Origin: Chloroflexota bacterium
GTDB taxonomy: Bacteria; Chloroflexota; Dehalococcoidia; Dehalococcoidales; UBA2162
Direction of reading: 5' to 3'
Assembly: GCA_016190825.1 (NCBI GenBank)
Contig: JACPPV010000005.1
Coordinates: forward strand, 1-37,050
DNA length: 37,050 nt
Shown: positions 22,460-31,015 of the stretch, one piece after another
How the letters are laid out: each line of letters opens with the position of its first letter
How positions within the stretch are numbered: position 1 is the first letter of the stretch
Program-made: the position numbers and the translations under genes
The notes under the pieces: model-generated
What the model saw: the letters and a program-made list of their open reading frames with translations, nothing else
Databases searched by the model: none
Told to the model about the DNA's origin: nothing

Positions 22460-24370
22460 TTACGGTACCTCGCGGAATTCTCCTTCCACGGTCCCTTCTT
22501 CCGGTCCCTTGCCGCCTGGTGGCGGCTCGCCGCCAGGGGGGGGGGGTGGAGGCTGTTGCTGGTATACGGCGGCACCCACCTTTTGCAGCGCATCGCTCAG
22601 TTCCTGAGTTGCCCGCCGCACCGCCTCAATATCCTGTCCTTGTTGGGCTGACTGCAGTGCGCTGATCTTCTTTTCTACCTCCTGGTTCAAATCTGCGGGT
22701 ATCTTATCTTTGTTGTCCCTGAGCGTTTTTTCGGCTGTATAGATGAGGGTGTCGGCGGCGTTACGGGTTTCAACCTCTTCGCGCCGCTTGGCGTCCTCGG
22801 CGGCGTGCATCTCAGCTTCGCGTTGCATTTTTGCCACCTCGTCTTTGCTGAGACCGCTAGTGGCCGTGATGGTAATCTTTTGCTCGCGTCCGGTGCCTTT
22901 GTCACGCGCCCTTACGCTGAGAATGCCATTGGCATCAATATCGAAGGTTACCTCGACCTGCGGCAACCCCCTCGGCGCCGGCAGGATACCGTCCAGGACG
23001 AACCGTCCAAGCGTTCGGTTATCGGTGGCCATCGGGCGTTCACCCTGGAGGACGTGGATTTCAACGCTGGGCTGGTTATCAGCCGCGGTGCTGAAAACCT
23101 GGCTCTTGGAGGTGGGGATTGTGGTATTGCGCGTGATGAGCGGCGTGGCGACGCCCCCCAGTGTCTCTATGCCCAGGGTGAGCGGAGTGACATCAAGGAG
23201 CAATACATCCTTGACCTCCCCTTTGAGCACGCCCGCCTGGATTGCTGCGCCGATGGCCACCACCTCGTCCGGATTGACGCCTTTATTGGGTTCCTTCCCG
23301 AAGAATTGCTTTACCTTCTGCTGGACGAGGGGCATCCGGGTTTGCCCGCCCACCAGGACTACTTCATCTATCTGGGCGGCGGTTTTGCCCCCGTCCGAAA
23401 GCGCCTGGCGGCACGGCTCTATCGTCTTGTCCACCAGCTCCATTACCAGTTGCTCCAGCTTTGCCCGTGTCAGGGTGATGGTGAGGTGCTTCGGGCCGGA
23501 AGCGTCGGCGGTGATGAAGGGCAAATTAATCTCAGTCTGCTGGACGGTGGACAGCTCTATTTTTGCCTTTTCCGCCGCTTCCTTAAGGCGTTGAAGGGCG
23601 ATCCTGTCATTGGAAAGATCGATTCCCTGGTCCTTCTTGAATTCGGCAATCAGCCACTCCATGACTTTCTGGTCGAAGTCTTCGCCGCCGAGATGCGTGT
23701 CCCCGGCGGTGGACTTGACCTGGAAAGTCCCTTCGCCCAGTTCAAGTACCGAAATATCAAAGGTGCCGCCGCCAAGATCATAAACAGCGATGGTTTCTTC
23801 CTTTTTCTTGTCCAGCCCATAAGCCAGGGAGGCTGCGGTCGGCTCGTTGATAATTCTCAGCACGTTCAGCCCCGCGATGGCGCCGGCGTCTTTAGTTGCC
23901 TGGCGCTGGGCGTCATTAAAATAGGCGGGGACGGTAATAACCGCATCCGTAACCGTTTCTCCAAGGTAGGCTTCAGCATCAACCTTGAGTTTCTGGAGGA
24001 TCATGGCAGAGATTTCTTCTGGCCGGTACTCTTTACCGCCCATGAGCACCCGAACCTCGTTGTTCGAGCCTTTGGTCACTTTATATGTTTTACGGCGGGC
24101 GTCCTCTTCCACGGGCAGCTCCCGTCCGGTGGGCTCTCCCCACTTCCGCCCCATGAAACGTTTGATGTTATAAACGGTATTTTCCGGGTTGACGATTGCC
24201 TGGCGCCGCGCCAGCTGTCCCACCAGGCGCTCCCCGGTCTTGCTTATGGCGACGACCGAAGGAAAAAGGTTGCCCCCCTCTGCGGAGGGAATAATCTTGG
24301 GCTCCCCGCCTTCCATCACTGCTATTTCACTGAATGTTGTTCCCAGGTCAATACCAACTGCTCTTGTCAT
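22460..24370 (-). CDS. dnaK: Chaperone DnaK (Hsp70)
   Basis: This 636-residue protein is the ATP-driven chaperone that refolds and protects proteins together with GrpE and DnaJ. The start is [20 protein letters not shown]; family members usually have GTTNS, so Asn is replaced by Phe. Other hallmarks are [42 protein letters not shown] in the linker region and the substrate domain. The C-terminal tail is Pro- and Gly-rich ([17 protein letters not shown]) and ends EGEFREVP. The tail is encoded by a run of 11 C on the coding strand (G at 22536-22546). GAGGAT-type ribosome site AGGAGG precedes ATG 24370. It is the last gene of hrcA-grpE-dnaK; no dnaJ follows. Confidence 0.97.
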   Translation of the reverse strand: MTRAVGIDLGTTFSEIAVMEGGEPKIIPSAEGGNLFPSVVAISKTGERLVGQLARRQAIVNPENTVYNIKRFMGRKWGEPTGRELPVEEDARRKTYKVTKGSNNEVRVLMGGKEYRPEEISAMILQKLKVDAEAYLGETVTDAVITVPAYFNDAQRQATKDAGAIAGLNVLRIINEPTAASLAYGLDKKKEETIAVYDLGGGTFDISVLELGEGTFQVKSTAGDTHLGGEDFDQKVMEWLIAEFKKDQGIDLSNDRIALQRLKEAAEKAKIELSTVQQTEINLPFITADASGPKHLTITLTRAKLEQLVMELVDKTIEPCRQALSDGGKTAAQIDEVVLVGGQTRMPLVQQKVKQFFGKEPNKGVNPDEVVAIGAAIQAGVLKGEVKDVLLLDVTPLTLGIETLGGVATPLITRNTTIPTSKSQVFSTAADNQPSVEIHVLQGERPMATDNRTLGRFVLDGILPAPRGLPQVEVTFDIDANGILSVRARDKGTGREQKITITATSGLSKDEVAKMQREAEMHAAEDAKRREEVETRNAADTLIYTAEKTLRDNKDKIPADLNQEVEKKISALQSAQQGQDIEAVRRATQELSDALQKVGAAVYQQQPPPPPPGGEPPPGGKGPEEGTVEGEFREVP

Positions 24371-24373
24371 GAT

Positions 24374-24916
24374 TTATCCTCCTGATTTCTCATTCATAGG
24401 CTTTTCTCCGTTCCCAACCACTACTTTAGCCGGGCGAAGGACCCTATCGTACAATTTGTAACCTTTTTCCAGTTCCCGAACGATGATACCTTCTTTCCCT
24501 TTGTCCTGGTTAACCGCTTCATGGAGACGAGGGTCGAATGGCTCGCCAACCGCTTCGATAGCGCACAATCCCTGTGCCTCCAGGGCGGACTTAAGTTTGC
24601 GCTCAATAAGCCGGAAACCCTCGGCCCAGCTTCCTTCAGCGTGCTGCAGTGGGAAAGCATGTGCCGCCCGTTCAAAGTCATCTAGGATGGGCAACAGGCA
24701 CAAAATAAGGCCGGCACTGGCGAGCTTGACCGTCTCTTCCCTTTCCTGCTCGCTGCGCCTTTTGTAATTGATGAAGTCAGCCTGTGCCCTCTGCCATCCG
24801 GCCAGGTTGGCTTCGGCTTTCGCCTTTTCTTCGGCTAACGCTTTCTCTAAGGTTTCTATATCTTCGCTACCGGCGTTTTCAGATTGGAACCTGCCGGTTT
24901 GACCCTCGTTGGTCAT
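24374..24916 (-). CDS. grpE: Nucleotide exchange factor GrpE
   Basis: The protein has 180 residues from ATG 24916. An ATG directly before it (24919) is equally possible; AGGAGG lies one to four bases upstream of the two. The N-terminal acidic coiled coil (IETLEKALAEEKAKAEANLA) is followed by the GrpE core: GWQRAQADFINYKRRSEQER and LPILDDFERAAHAF, GFRLIERKLKSALEAQGLCA, and PFDPRLHEAVNQ. GrpE releases ADP from DnaK. It ends three bases before dnaK and starts about 98 bases after hrcA. Confidence 0.96.
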   Translation of the reverse strand: MTNEGQTGRFQSENAGSEDIETLEKALAEEKAKAEANLAGWQRAQADFINYKRRSEQEREETVKLASAGLILCLLPILDDFERAAHAFPLQHAEGSWAEGFRLIERKLKSALEAQGLCAIEAVGEPFDPRLHEAVNQDKGKEGIIVRELEKGYKLYDRVLRPAKVVVGNGEKPMNEKSGG

Positions 24917-25014
24917 CATTCCTCCTGGAGTGAATTTGTGCTGCCCTTCCACAAATTACCGGTTGGGGCAACCGGAGTTGGAAAACTGCCTCCCGTTCCA
25001 TCGGACCGGCGAAT

Positions 25015-26055
25015 TCAGCTCTGGACGGCTGCGCCTTCCTTTCCATAGAGCTTCGCCATCAGCCAGCTCAGCACGGTAGCTAGGTAGCCTACCGTGGCCA
25101 TGGTCCGGCCATAAGGCATCCGGGTAGGCCCGATAACGCTGATTGTGCCGGTGGCCTCTGCGGGTAGTCCGTAGCGGGCGATGACAACACTGTAATCGCG
25201 AATCGCCTCAGCCTTGTTCTCTTTACCAATAATCACCTGAACCTTGTGGGAAGCCGGTTCCGGAGGTGCGATGTTGCCCAGCAGCCGGCGCCGCTCAACC
25301 AGCTCTGTCAACGCCAGAGCCAGGCGATGGTCCCGGACGAATTCGGGCTGGCTCAAAGTAAAATGCAGGCCGTCACAGTAGAGCTCCTTGATTTCCTGTT
25401 TGTCTTCCGCTTCCATCAGTTTCGCTATGCGGTCGTTCACCTGTCCCTCAATCCCGGCGAGGGCGGCGCCCTTGGACTCGATCTGCGAAGCCGTCAGGGT
25501 AGAATACTCGGCACTCATCCGGCTGGCAAGGGCTGTCAGCCCCGGCTGTATAACCACCTCCCGGAAGGTTAGCAGCTCCTCCCTCACTTTTGCACCTTCA
25601 AGCACAAGGATGAGCAACCCCAGATAATCATGCAGTCTGATAAGTTCGAGATGCTTAAACCGGCAGGCGTCTAGCCTGGACGTTGTCACCACGGCTGCAT
25701 TCTTCACCATCTGGGCGATAAGGGTTGCCGCCAGATTCAGCCATTCGCTGATTTCTCTTTCCACCTGATGAAAAAGGTGGCTCACCAGAAGCTGCTCTGC
25801 TGCCGAAAGCCTGACATCCCCGATGGATTCGACGTAATAGCGGTATCCCTGGTCTGATGGCACGCTTCCGGCCGATGGGTGGGGATGCGTAATATAACCC
25901 GCCTCCTCCAGAAAAGCCATTTCATTGCGGACGGTAGCGGAACTGACGCCCATCTCTCGGTCTTCAATCAGGCTCTGGGAAGATACTGGACGGGCTCTGG
26001 TGATATATTGCTCGATGAGCGCCTTAAGTATTATCTCTCTTCTTGCCGTGAGCAT
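25015..26055 (-). CDS. hrcA: Heat-inducible transcription repressor HrcA
   Basis: HrcA is a 346-residue repressor that binds CIRCE operators and is released on heat shock. It begins with the winged helix (LTARREIILKALIEQYITRA, RPVSSQSLIE, and VSSATVRNEMAFLEEAGYIT, HPHPSAGSVPSDQGYRYYV). The C-terminal domain includes VIGPTRMPYGRTMATVGYLA. Length is normal. It heads the hrcA-grpE-dnaK operon and its own promoter carries a CIRCE-like element, giving an autoregulated heat-shock circuit. Confidence 0.96.
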   Translation of the reverse strand: MLTARREIILKALIEQYITRARPVSSQSLIEDREMGVSSATVRNEMAFLEEAGYITHPHPSAGSVPSDQGYRYYVESIGDVRLSAAEQLLVSHLFHQVEREISEWLNLAATLIAQMVKNAAVVTTSRLDACRFKHLELIRLHDYLGLLILVLEGAKVREELLTFREVVIQPGLTALASRMSAEYSTLTASQIESKGAALAGIEGQVNDRIAKLMEAEDKQEIKELYCDGLHFTLSQPEFVRDHRLALALTELVERRRLLGNIAPPEPASHKVQVIIGKENKAEAIRDYSVVIARYGLPAEATGTISVIGPTRMPYGRTMATVGYLATVLSWLMAKLYGKEGAAVQS

Positions 26056-26066
26056 TCTATTCCTTA

Positions 26067-26093
26067 TTAGCAGTCTTGGCTTGCGACTGCTAA
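26067..26093. promoter_or_regulatory. Variant CIRCE operator
   Basis: TTAGCAGTC-N9-GACTGCTAA is a perfect 9-9-9 inverted repeat placed just before hrcA. The bacterial CIRCE consensus is TTAGCACTC-N9-GAGTGCTAA. Both arms here carry the same swap (C to G on the left, G to C on the right), so symmetry is kept. Confidence 0.85.
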
Positions 26094-26125
26094 ATTATAT
26101 TAATAATTCCAAGTGGCGATGTCAA
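26094..26125 (-). promoter_or_regulatory. hrcA-grpE-dnaK promoter
   Basis: On the reverse strand TTGACA (complement of 26120-26125) and TATAAT (complement of 26094-26099) are 20 bases apart; TAATAT, three bases earlier, would give 17. The -10 abuts the CIRCE element, as expected for HrcA repression. Confidence 0.65.
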
Positions 26126-26242
26126 GATTTACTGGCGATATGGAGGAGCCATTGGACGCCCGTTTCCGTAATCGTAGCAGGGGATAAATTTCGCCGGAAG
26201 GAAACCCGGAAGATTTTAGTGGCGAATCGTCCCAAACGTCCC

Positions 26243-26271
26243 TTGACAAATACCAAAATCCCTTTTATAAT
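26243..26271 (+). promoter_or_regulatory. Consensus promoter of the rubrerythrin-fur operon
   Basis: TTGACA (26243-26248), 17-base spacer, TATAAT (26266-26271): a full consensus sigma70-type promoter. It is followed directly by a PerR/Fur-like palindrome. Confidence 0.9.
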
Positions 26272-26275
26272 TGCA

Positions 26276-26288
26276 AATAATAATTATT
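26276..26288. promoter_or_regulatory. PerR/Fur-like operator
   Basis: AATAATAATTATT is a perfect palindrome centred on 26282, five bases after the -10. Fur and PerR boxes share the TAAT-rich 7-1-7 form. The regulator encoded as the second gene of this operon is the natural candidate to bind it. Confidence 0.75.
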
Positions 26289-26306
26289 CGTAATAAGGAG
26301 GAGAAA

Positions 26307-26726
26307 ATGCTGGACCTGATCAACCTGAATACCGTCGGACAAGCGAAGGGCACCGGTGTGGAAGACATGGTGGAGAGCAACTTTCGGGGGGAGACTATGG
26401 AGGTAGGGCTTTACCTCGCCATGGCGCACCAGGCGCAGTATGAGGGCTTCCCCGAGATAGCGGAGGTGCTGAAAACCATTGCCTGGGAAGAGGCGCAGCA
26501 TGCTGCGCGCTATGCCCTCCTTAATGGGAAAGTCTCCACCAGCACCAGGGAGAATCTGGAAAAGATGCTATCTGGAGAGAAAGGAGCCAACAGAAGTAAG
26601 CGGGAAGCCGCCGTTAAGGCAAGGGACGCAGCCGGCGATGAGACCCACGAGGTCTTTGATGATTCGAGCCGGGATGAGGCTCGGCACGCGAGAATGCTGG
26701 AAGGCCTGTTAAAACGGTATTTCTAA
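26307..26726 (+). CDS. Rubrerythrin-like di-iron protein (ferritin-like domain only)
   Basis: The protein has 139 residues from ATG 26307, which has AAGGAG just upstream; an in-frame ATG-like start earlier lies inside the operator. Di-iron ligands are visible as NFRGETMEVGLYLAMA, ...ITAWEEAQHAAR style E-x2-H (WEEAQHAAR), and DETHEVFDDSSRDEARHARM. It lacks the rubredoxin-like Cys domain of full rubrerythrin, so it is the short erythrin type. Such proteins reduce hydrogen peroxide in anaerobes. The stop TAA overlaps the ATG of the Fur gene, so both are co-translated. Confidence 0.88.
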   Translation: MLDLINLNTVGQAKGTGVEDMVESNFRGETMEVGLYLAMAHQAQYEGFPEIAEVLKTIAWEEAQHAARYALLNGKVSTSTRENLEKMLSGEKGANRSKREAAVKARDAAGDETHEVFDDSSRDEARHARMLEGLLKRYF

Positions 26727-27103
26727 TGAGAAACAGTAAGGCACGGGAAATTATCCTGGAAGAACTGAAGGGGCTGACAACGCATCCCCGTGGGGATGAG
26801 CTCTATGATATTGTCCGTCAAAAGTTGCCGCGCATAAGTTTGAGTACGGTCTACCGCAATCTCAACGTGATGCGGCAAAACGGGCTGGCGCTCGAACTCC
26901 ATTGCGGCGACTACAATCGCTATGACGCAAATATTATGCCGCATAATCACTTTCTCTGCCGGAGATGTGAGCGGGTCTGGGATGTTGAGGCCGGCTCCCT
27001 GCCTGAGCCAGCGAGCGCCGGCGCCTTGAGCGGTTTTCGGTTGGAGGGACAATATACTGTCTTCCACGGTCTTTGCGCTGATTGCGCGGCAAGTACTGGC
27101 TAG
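26726..27103 (+). CDS. Fur/PerR-family metalloregulator
   Basis: This 125-residue protein has a winged helix (EIILEELKGLTTHPRGDELY, LSTVYRNLNVMRQNGLALEL) and a metal domain with HNHFLCRRCERVWDV and a final CADC, giving two C-x2-C zinc sites. The PHNHF and surrounding His/Asp residues supply the sensing site of Fur/PerR/Zur proteins. Its co-operon with a rubrerythrin and a palindromic operator in front suggest a PerR-like peroxide sensor. Fur or Zur function cannot be excluded. ATG 26726 overlaps the upstream stop by one base. Confidence 0.9.
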   Translation: MRNSKAREIILEELKGLTTHPRGDELYDIVRQKLPRISLSTVYRNLNVMRQNGLALELHCGDYNRYDANIMPHNHFLCRRCERVWDVEAGSLPEPASAGALSGFRLEGQYTVFHGLCADCAASTG

Positions 27104-27130
27104 ACATAGCGAGTGGATTGAAGGAACATT

Positions 27131-27163
27131 GGAGCCGGCGTGCCCTTGTGCGCCGGCTTCCTT
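27131..27163 (+). terminator. Hairpin after the fur gene, probable terminator
   Basis: AGCCGGCG (27133-27140) pairs with CGCCGGCT (27151-27158) around a ten-base loop; the following bases TCCTTATT give only a weak T tract. Confidence 0.6.
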
Positions 27164-27358
27164 ATTGTTAACCGCCCCTTTCTTCTATGGAGTGCTAAGC
27201 CACTGGTATAACGGACAAATGTTATAAATTTGTTATCTTTTCTCCCCTGACTTTATGAATTTGCTATATTTTTGTTGTAGACTTATCCAAAGTTATCGGC
27301 CCTTCGCTAGCTGTTACTCCTCACCGAAAAGAATTATCATTACTCCCTGGATCCAGCG

Positions 27359-27388
27359 TTGACATAATGATAGGGACTAATTTACTAT
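27359..27388 (+). promoter_or_regulatory. Promoter of the PAS-kinase operon
   Basis: TTGACA (27359-27364), 18-base spacer, TACTAT (27383-27388). It is followed by AGGAGG at 27411-27416, five bases before ATG 27422. The rest of the gap from 27164 is AT-rich, with repeated TTATAAATTTGTTAT-like words and no gene. Confidence 0.65.
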
Positions 27389-27421
27389 TATTATTAACGG
27401 ATAGAAAGACAGGAGGTACCC

Positions 27422-29425
27422 ATGGTAAGAGTCGCAAAGACACGCAACCCCGGGACAGTCACAACAAGCCGAATGGCCGATATCCGCGGGATCAATACTC
27501 CTTTTCTCGCCGCTATCGTACAGTCATCCGAGGACGCGATCATCACCAAAGACCTCAATGGCGTCATCACAAGCTGGAACCCGGCGGCGGAGAGAATGCT
27601 TGGATACGCTGAGGCCGAAGTCCTGGGCAAGCACATCTCAATAATTGGCCCCGACCGCACAGAAGAGTTTAACGATATTCTCGAAAAAGGCAAGCGGGGG
27701 ATCAGGATAGAGCGGTTCGAAACCCAGCGGACCAGGAAAGATGGCAGGGTCATCGATGTATCGGTGACCGTCTCCCCGGTGAGGGATGAGAACGGCAGGC
27801 TGATCGGCCTCTCCGTAATCGACCGGGATATTACCTCCCAGAAGCAGGCAATGCAGTATGCCCAGAGCCTGGCAGCCATAGTCCAATCGTCTGAAGACGC
27901 CATTATTGGCAAGGACCTCAGCGGGACCATCAGCAGCTGGAACCAGTCAGCGGAAAAAATGTTCGGCTACACCGAAAGGGAAGCCATTAACAAACCTATC
28001 TCCATCATCAGCGTCAAGGGAAACCTTGATGAATATAAGGAAATTTATGAAAAGATTCTCCAGGGCATCAAAGTCGAACGCTATGAGACCCAGAGAAAGA
28101 GGAAAGACGGGACATACGTAGACGTCTCGGTGACCATGTCCCCGGTCAAAGACGCGAAGGGGGCTATTATAGGTCTTTCCGCAATCGAACGCGATATTAC
28201 CTCCCAGAAACAGGCTTCACAGTACGCCCGGTCCCTTATCGAAGCCTCCCTCGACCCCCTGGTCACCATCAGCCCCGATGGTAAGATTACGGACGTTAAT
28301 GAAGCCACCATCAAGGTCACCGGCGTCTCCCGCGAGAGACTGATCGGAACGGACTTTTCCAACTACTTCACCGAACCTGACAAAGCCCGTGACGGCTACC
28401 GGCTCGTCTTCTCCCAAGGAACAGTCACGGACTACCCACTCACCATCCTCCATGTTGACGGCAAGCTCACCGACGTTCTCTATAACGCCTCCGTCTACAA
28501 GGACGTAGCCGGGAACGTGCTCGGCGTGTTCGCTGCCGCCCGCGATGTTACCGCCCAGAAACAGGCTTCACAGTACGCCCGGTCCCTTATCGAAGCCTCC
28601 CTCGACCCCCTGCTCACCATCAGCCCCGATGGTAAGATTACGGACGTTAATGAAGCCACCATCAAGGTCACCGGCGTCTCCCGCGAGAGGCTGATCGGGG
28701 CAGACTTTTCCAACTACTTCACTGAACCTGACAAAGCCCGTGACGGCTACCGGCTCGTCTTCTCCGAAGGAACAGTCACGGACTACCCACTCACCATCCT
28801 CCATGTTGACGGCAAGCTGACCGACGTTCTCTATAACGCCTCCGTCTACAAGGACGTAGCCGGGAACGTGCTCGGCGTGTTCGCTGCCGCCCGCGATGTT
28901 ACCGCCCAGAAGCAGGCTTCACAGTACGCCCGGTCCCTTATCGAATCCTCCCTCGACCCCCTGGTCACCATCAGCCCCGATGGTAAGATTACGGACGTTA
29001 ATGAAGCTACTATCAAGGTCACCGGCGTCTCCAAGGAGAAGCTCATCGGCACAGACTTCGCCAACTACTTCACTGAGCCTGAAAAGGCGCGGGAAGGTTA
29101 CCAGTTGGTCCTTGCCAAGAGCTACGTCACTGACTACCCGCTGACCATCCGTAACCGGGACGGGAAGCTCACGGACGTCCTCTATAACGCCTCCGTCTAC
29201 AAGGATACGGCCGGGAACGTGCTCGGCGTGTTCGCTGCCGCCCGCGATATCACCGCCCAGAGAAAAGCTGAAGCCCAGGTCGCCGAGCAGCGTACCAAGG
29301 AACTGGAAAGGCTGGCAGAACTGGAAAGATTCCAGAAGCTGACGGTCGGGCGCGAACTGAAAATGATAGAACTCAAGAAGGAAATCGAAGACCTGCGGAG
29401 AAGATTCGGTGAGCCAGTCATCTGA
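27422..29425 (+). CDS. Five-PAS-domain sensor protein without a kinase
   Basis: This 667-residue cytoplasmic protein contains five PAS/PAC domains. PAS1 (about 28-141) and PAS2 (about 149-261) are of one type (SSEDAI...SWN..AE.M.GY). PAS3 to PAS5 (262-378, 379-495, 496-612) are a second type ([20 protein letters not shown]). A charged coiled coil follows ([20 protein letters not shown] to the end). There is no membrane segment and no kinase or output domain. Its last 17 bases overlap the GTG of a histidine kinase whose N-terminus is also coiled coil, so it probably acts as a separate sensing subunit. PAS3 to PAS5 are encoded by near-identical 351-base tandem repeats. Confidence 0.9.
   Translation: MVRVAKTRNPGTVTTSRMADIRGINTPFLAAIVQSSEDAIITKDLNGVITSWNPAAERMLGYAEAEVLGKHISIIGPDRTEEFNDILEKGKRGIRIERFETQRTRKDGRVIDVSVTVSPVRDENGRLIGLSVIDRDITSQKQAMQYAQSLAAIVQSSEDAIIGKDLSGTISSWNQSAEKMFGYTEREAINKPISIISVKGNLDEYKEIYEKILQGIKVERYETQRKRKDGTYVDVSVTMSPVKDAKGAIIGLSAIERDITSQKQASQYARSLIEASLDPLVTISPDGKITDVNEATIKVTGVSRERLIGTDFSNYFTEPDKARDGYRLVFSQGTVTDYPLTILHVDGKLTDVLYNASVYKDVAGNVLGVFAAARDVTAQKQASQYARSLIEASLDPLLTISPDGKITDVNEATIKVTGVSRERLIGADFSNYFTEPDKARDGYRLVFSEGTVTDYPLTILHVDGKLTDVLYNASVYKDVAGNVLGVFAAARDVTAQKQASQYARSLIESSLDPLVTISPDGKITDVNEATIKVTGVSKEKLIGTDFANYFTEPEKAREGYQLVLAKSYVTDYPLTIRNRDGKLTDVLYNASVYKDTAGNVLGVFAAARDITAQRKAEAQVAEQRTKELERLAELERFQKLTVGRELKMIELKKEIEDLRRRFGEPVI
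28205..29257 (+). repeat. Three tandem 351-base repeats encoding PAS domains
   Basis: Units at 28205-28555, 28556-28906 and 28907-29257 are exactly 351 bases (117 codons) long. The first two differ at only a few positions (for example GTCACC versus CTCACC, GGAACGG versus GGGGCAG). The third is more diverged in its middle ([17 protein letters not shown]) but keeps its ends almost unchanged. Confidence 0.95.
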
Positions 29426-30557
29426 CCCACAGAAAAAGAGAAAAGGAGTGGCAGCCGTAAGAATGGAACCCCCTCGCGAGTTCCAATTGGCCACTCTCAA
29501 TATCCTCGAGGACTTCAATACCGAGAAGTTGCGGCTTGAAGATACCCAGCGCGCAGTCCTGAACATCCTCGAAGATTTCAACATTGAAAAGAGCACTCTG
29601 GAGACGACTCAGCGAGCTACCTTCAATATCCTCGAGGACTTCAATACCGAGAAGTTGCGGCTTGAAGATACCCAACGCGCGGTCCTGAACATCCTCGAAG
29701 ATTTTGAAGGTGAGAAGAGCAAGGTAGAACAAATCAACCTCATGCTCCAGACAAAATCGGAGGAGTTGAACCGTTCCAACGACGAACTGCAAAAGGCGCA
29801 TGATGTACTTGAAGTGCGCGTAAGGGAACGCACCGCCCAGCTTGAACGGTCGAACATGCAACTCAGGGCTGAGATGGAGGAACGCAAGAGGGCGGAAGAG
29901 CAGGTTAAAGCTTCCCTCGGGGAAAAAGAGGCCCTCCTCAGGGAAATACACCACCGGGTGAAGAATAATCTCCAGATAATCCACAGCATGCTTAATCTTC
30001 AGTTGCCCCAGTTCAGAGACCACCAGGCAGTCGAGCTGTTCAAGGAAAGCCAGAACCGCGTTTACTCGATGGCGCTCATCCACGAAAGACTTTACCAGTC
30101 AGAATCACTGGCGAGGATTGACCTTCCCGAATACATAAGAAGCCTTGCCGCCAACCTGTTCCTTTCCTACGGGGTGACCGGGAATGCCATAATCCCGAGG
30201 ATAACAGTGGAGGACATTTCCTTAGATATTGACACGGCTATCCCCTGCGCCCTGGTCATCAATGAACTGGTCACCAACTCGCTGAAACACGCTTTTCCAG
30301 CCTCGTGGTGCGCAGGCGGGACAAAGGAAATCTCCATTGATTTGCGCCGTGACGGAAACCATGGTTTCATGCTGACCGTCAGCGATAACGGTGTCGGCTT
30401 GCCGGAGGGTTTTGACGTACGCAAGGGTCACTCGCTGGGGCTAAAGCTGGTGAGCGTCTTGACTAACCAGCTCAAGGGCACCCTCCGCGTGAACGACGAC
30501 TGCGGCGCCGTGTTTGAAATTTCATTCCCAGCGAAGCGGGGAGAGGCGGACCAGTAG
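29409..30557 (+). CDS. HisKA_2-type sensor histidine kinase
   Basis: This 382-residue kinase starts at GTG 29409, inside the PAS gene. Residues 28-108 form a four-times repeated coiled coil ([10 protein letters not shown]...TQRAV), then a long helix (to about 170). The phosphoacceptor region is [20 protein letters not shown] (His 181/182), typical of the HisKA_2/HWE-like group. ATP-binding boxes follow: [14 protein letters not shown] (N box), [12 protein letters not shown] (G1) and [12 protein letters not shown] (G2). It has no membrane helix, so the overlapping PAS protein is its likely input. A response regulator is not in the operon; the receiver-kinase downstream could be a partner. Confidence 0.93.
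   Translation: MSQSSDPQKKRKGVAAVRMEPPREFQLATLNILEDFNTEKLRLEDTQRAVLNILEDFNIEKSTLETTQRATFNILEDFNTEKLRLEDTQRAVLNILEDFEGEKSKVEQINLMLQTKSEELNRSNDELQKAHDVLEVRVRERTAQLERSNMQLRAEMEERKRAEEQVKASLGEKEALLREIHHRVKNNLQIIHSMLNLQLPQFRDHQAVELFKESQNRVYSMALIHERLYQSESLARIDLPEYIRSLAANLFLSYGVTGNAIIPRITVEDISLDIDTAIPCALVINELVTNSLKHAFPASWCAGGTKEISIDLRRDGNHGFMLTVSDNGVGLPEGFDVRKGHSLGLKLVSVLTNQLKGTLRVNDDCGAVFEISFPAKRGEADQ
29497..29748 (+). repeat. Two tandem 126-base repeats in the kinase coiled coil
   Basis: The segment from 29497 recurs from 29623, exactly 126 bases on, with nearly identical sequence over most of the unit. Each unit encodes two 21-residue (three-heptad) blocks of the form NILEDF-x2-EK...TQRA. Confidence 0.9.
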
Positions 30558-31015
30558 TGAGTTGGTTAAAAGGGCGTCATAACAAAACCGTTCGCCCTGA
30601 CCTGTCTTGAGCCTGTCGAAAGAGCCTGTCGAAGGGCGCGCCGATGGTTTCCTTCGGCTTCGCTCAGGACAGGCTAGCTCACATGAACGGCGCATGTGTT
30701 ACGCTTAATTATGCAACTTAGTACTAGTATCCCGTCTCAGAAATAAGTCCAATAATTGGAGGCAATGCGTGGTCACAATTTTGTGGTTCGACAAGCTCAC
30801 CACGAACGGGAATGAGCCTATTCCGTTCGCCCTGAGCCTGTCGAAGGGCAAAGGACTTATTCAAAGGATTTCGGAGACACGATACCAGTACTGAGTTGCA
30901 GTACCGTTACATAATTGTCATGCGAGTCCCGACTTCATCGGAATGGTCTCGCAATGATAATTAAAGTTGCCAGGCGCCACCGGAAATATGCGGCTGTATA
31001 CGCAGCCAGGGATTA
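30558..31015. other. Intergenic region filled with palindromic dispersed repeats
   Basis: No gene is supported. From left to right it holds: a family B block (30588-30673) with CCTGTCTTGAGCCTGTCGAA and CTTCGGCTTCGCTCAGGACA; a second block with two facing arms (GTTCGACAAGCTCACCACGA at about 30786 and CCGTTCGCCCTGAGCCTGTC at about 30822); and a family C element (30911-30963), TAATTGTCATGCGAG ... CTCGCAATGATAATTA. Confidence 0.8.

Noticed and set aside
22805-24385. Long open frame on the + strand across dnaK
   Set aside because: Antisense shadow of a strongly conserved GC-rich gene, with no domain and no ribosome site.
28205-29257. CRISPR-like array because of regular repeats
   Set aside because: The repeats are 351 bases, contiguous without spacers, and in frame as PAS domains.
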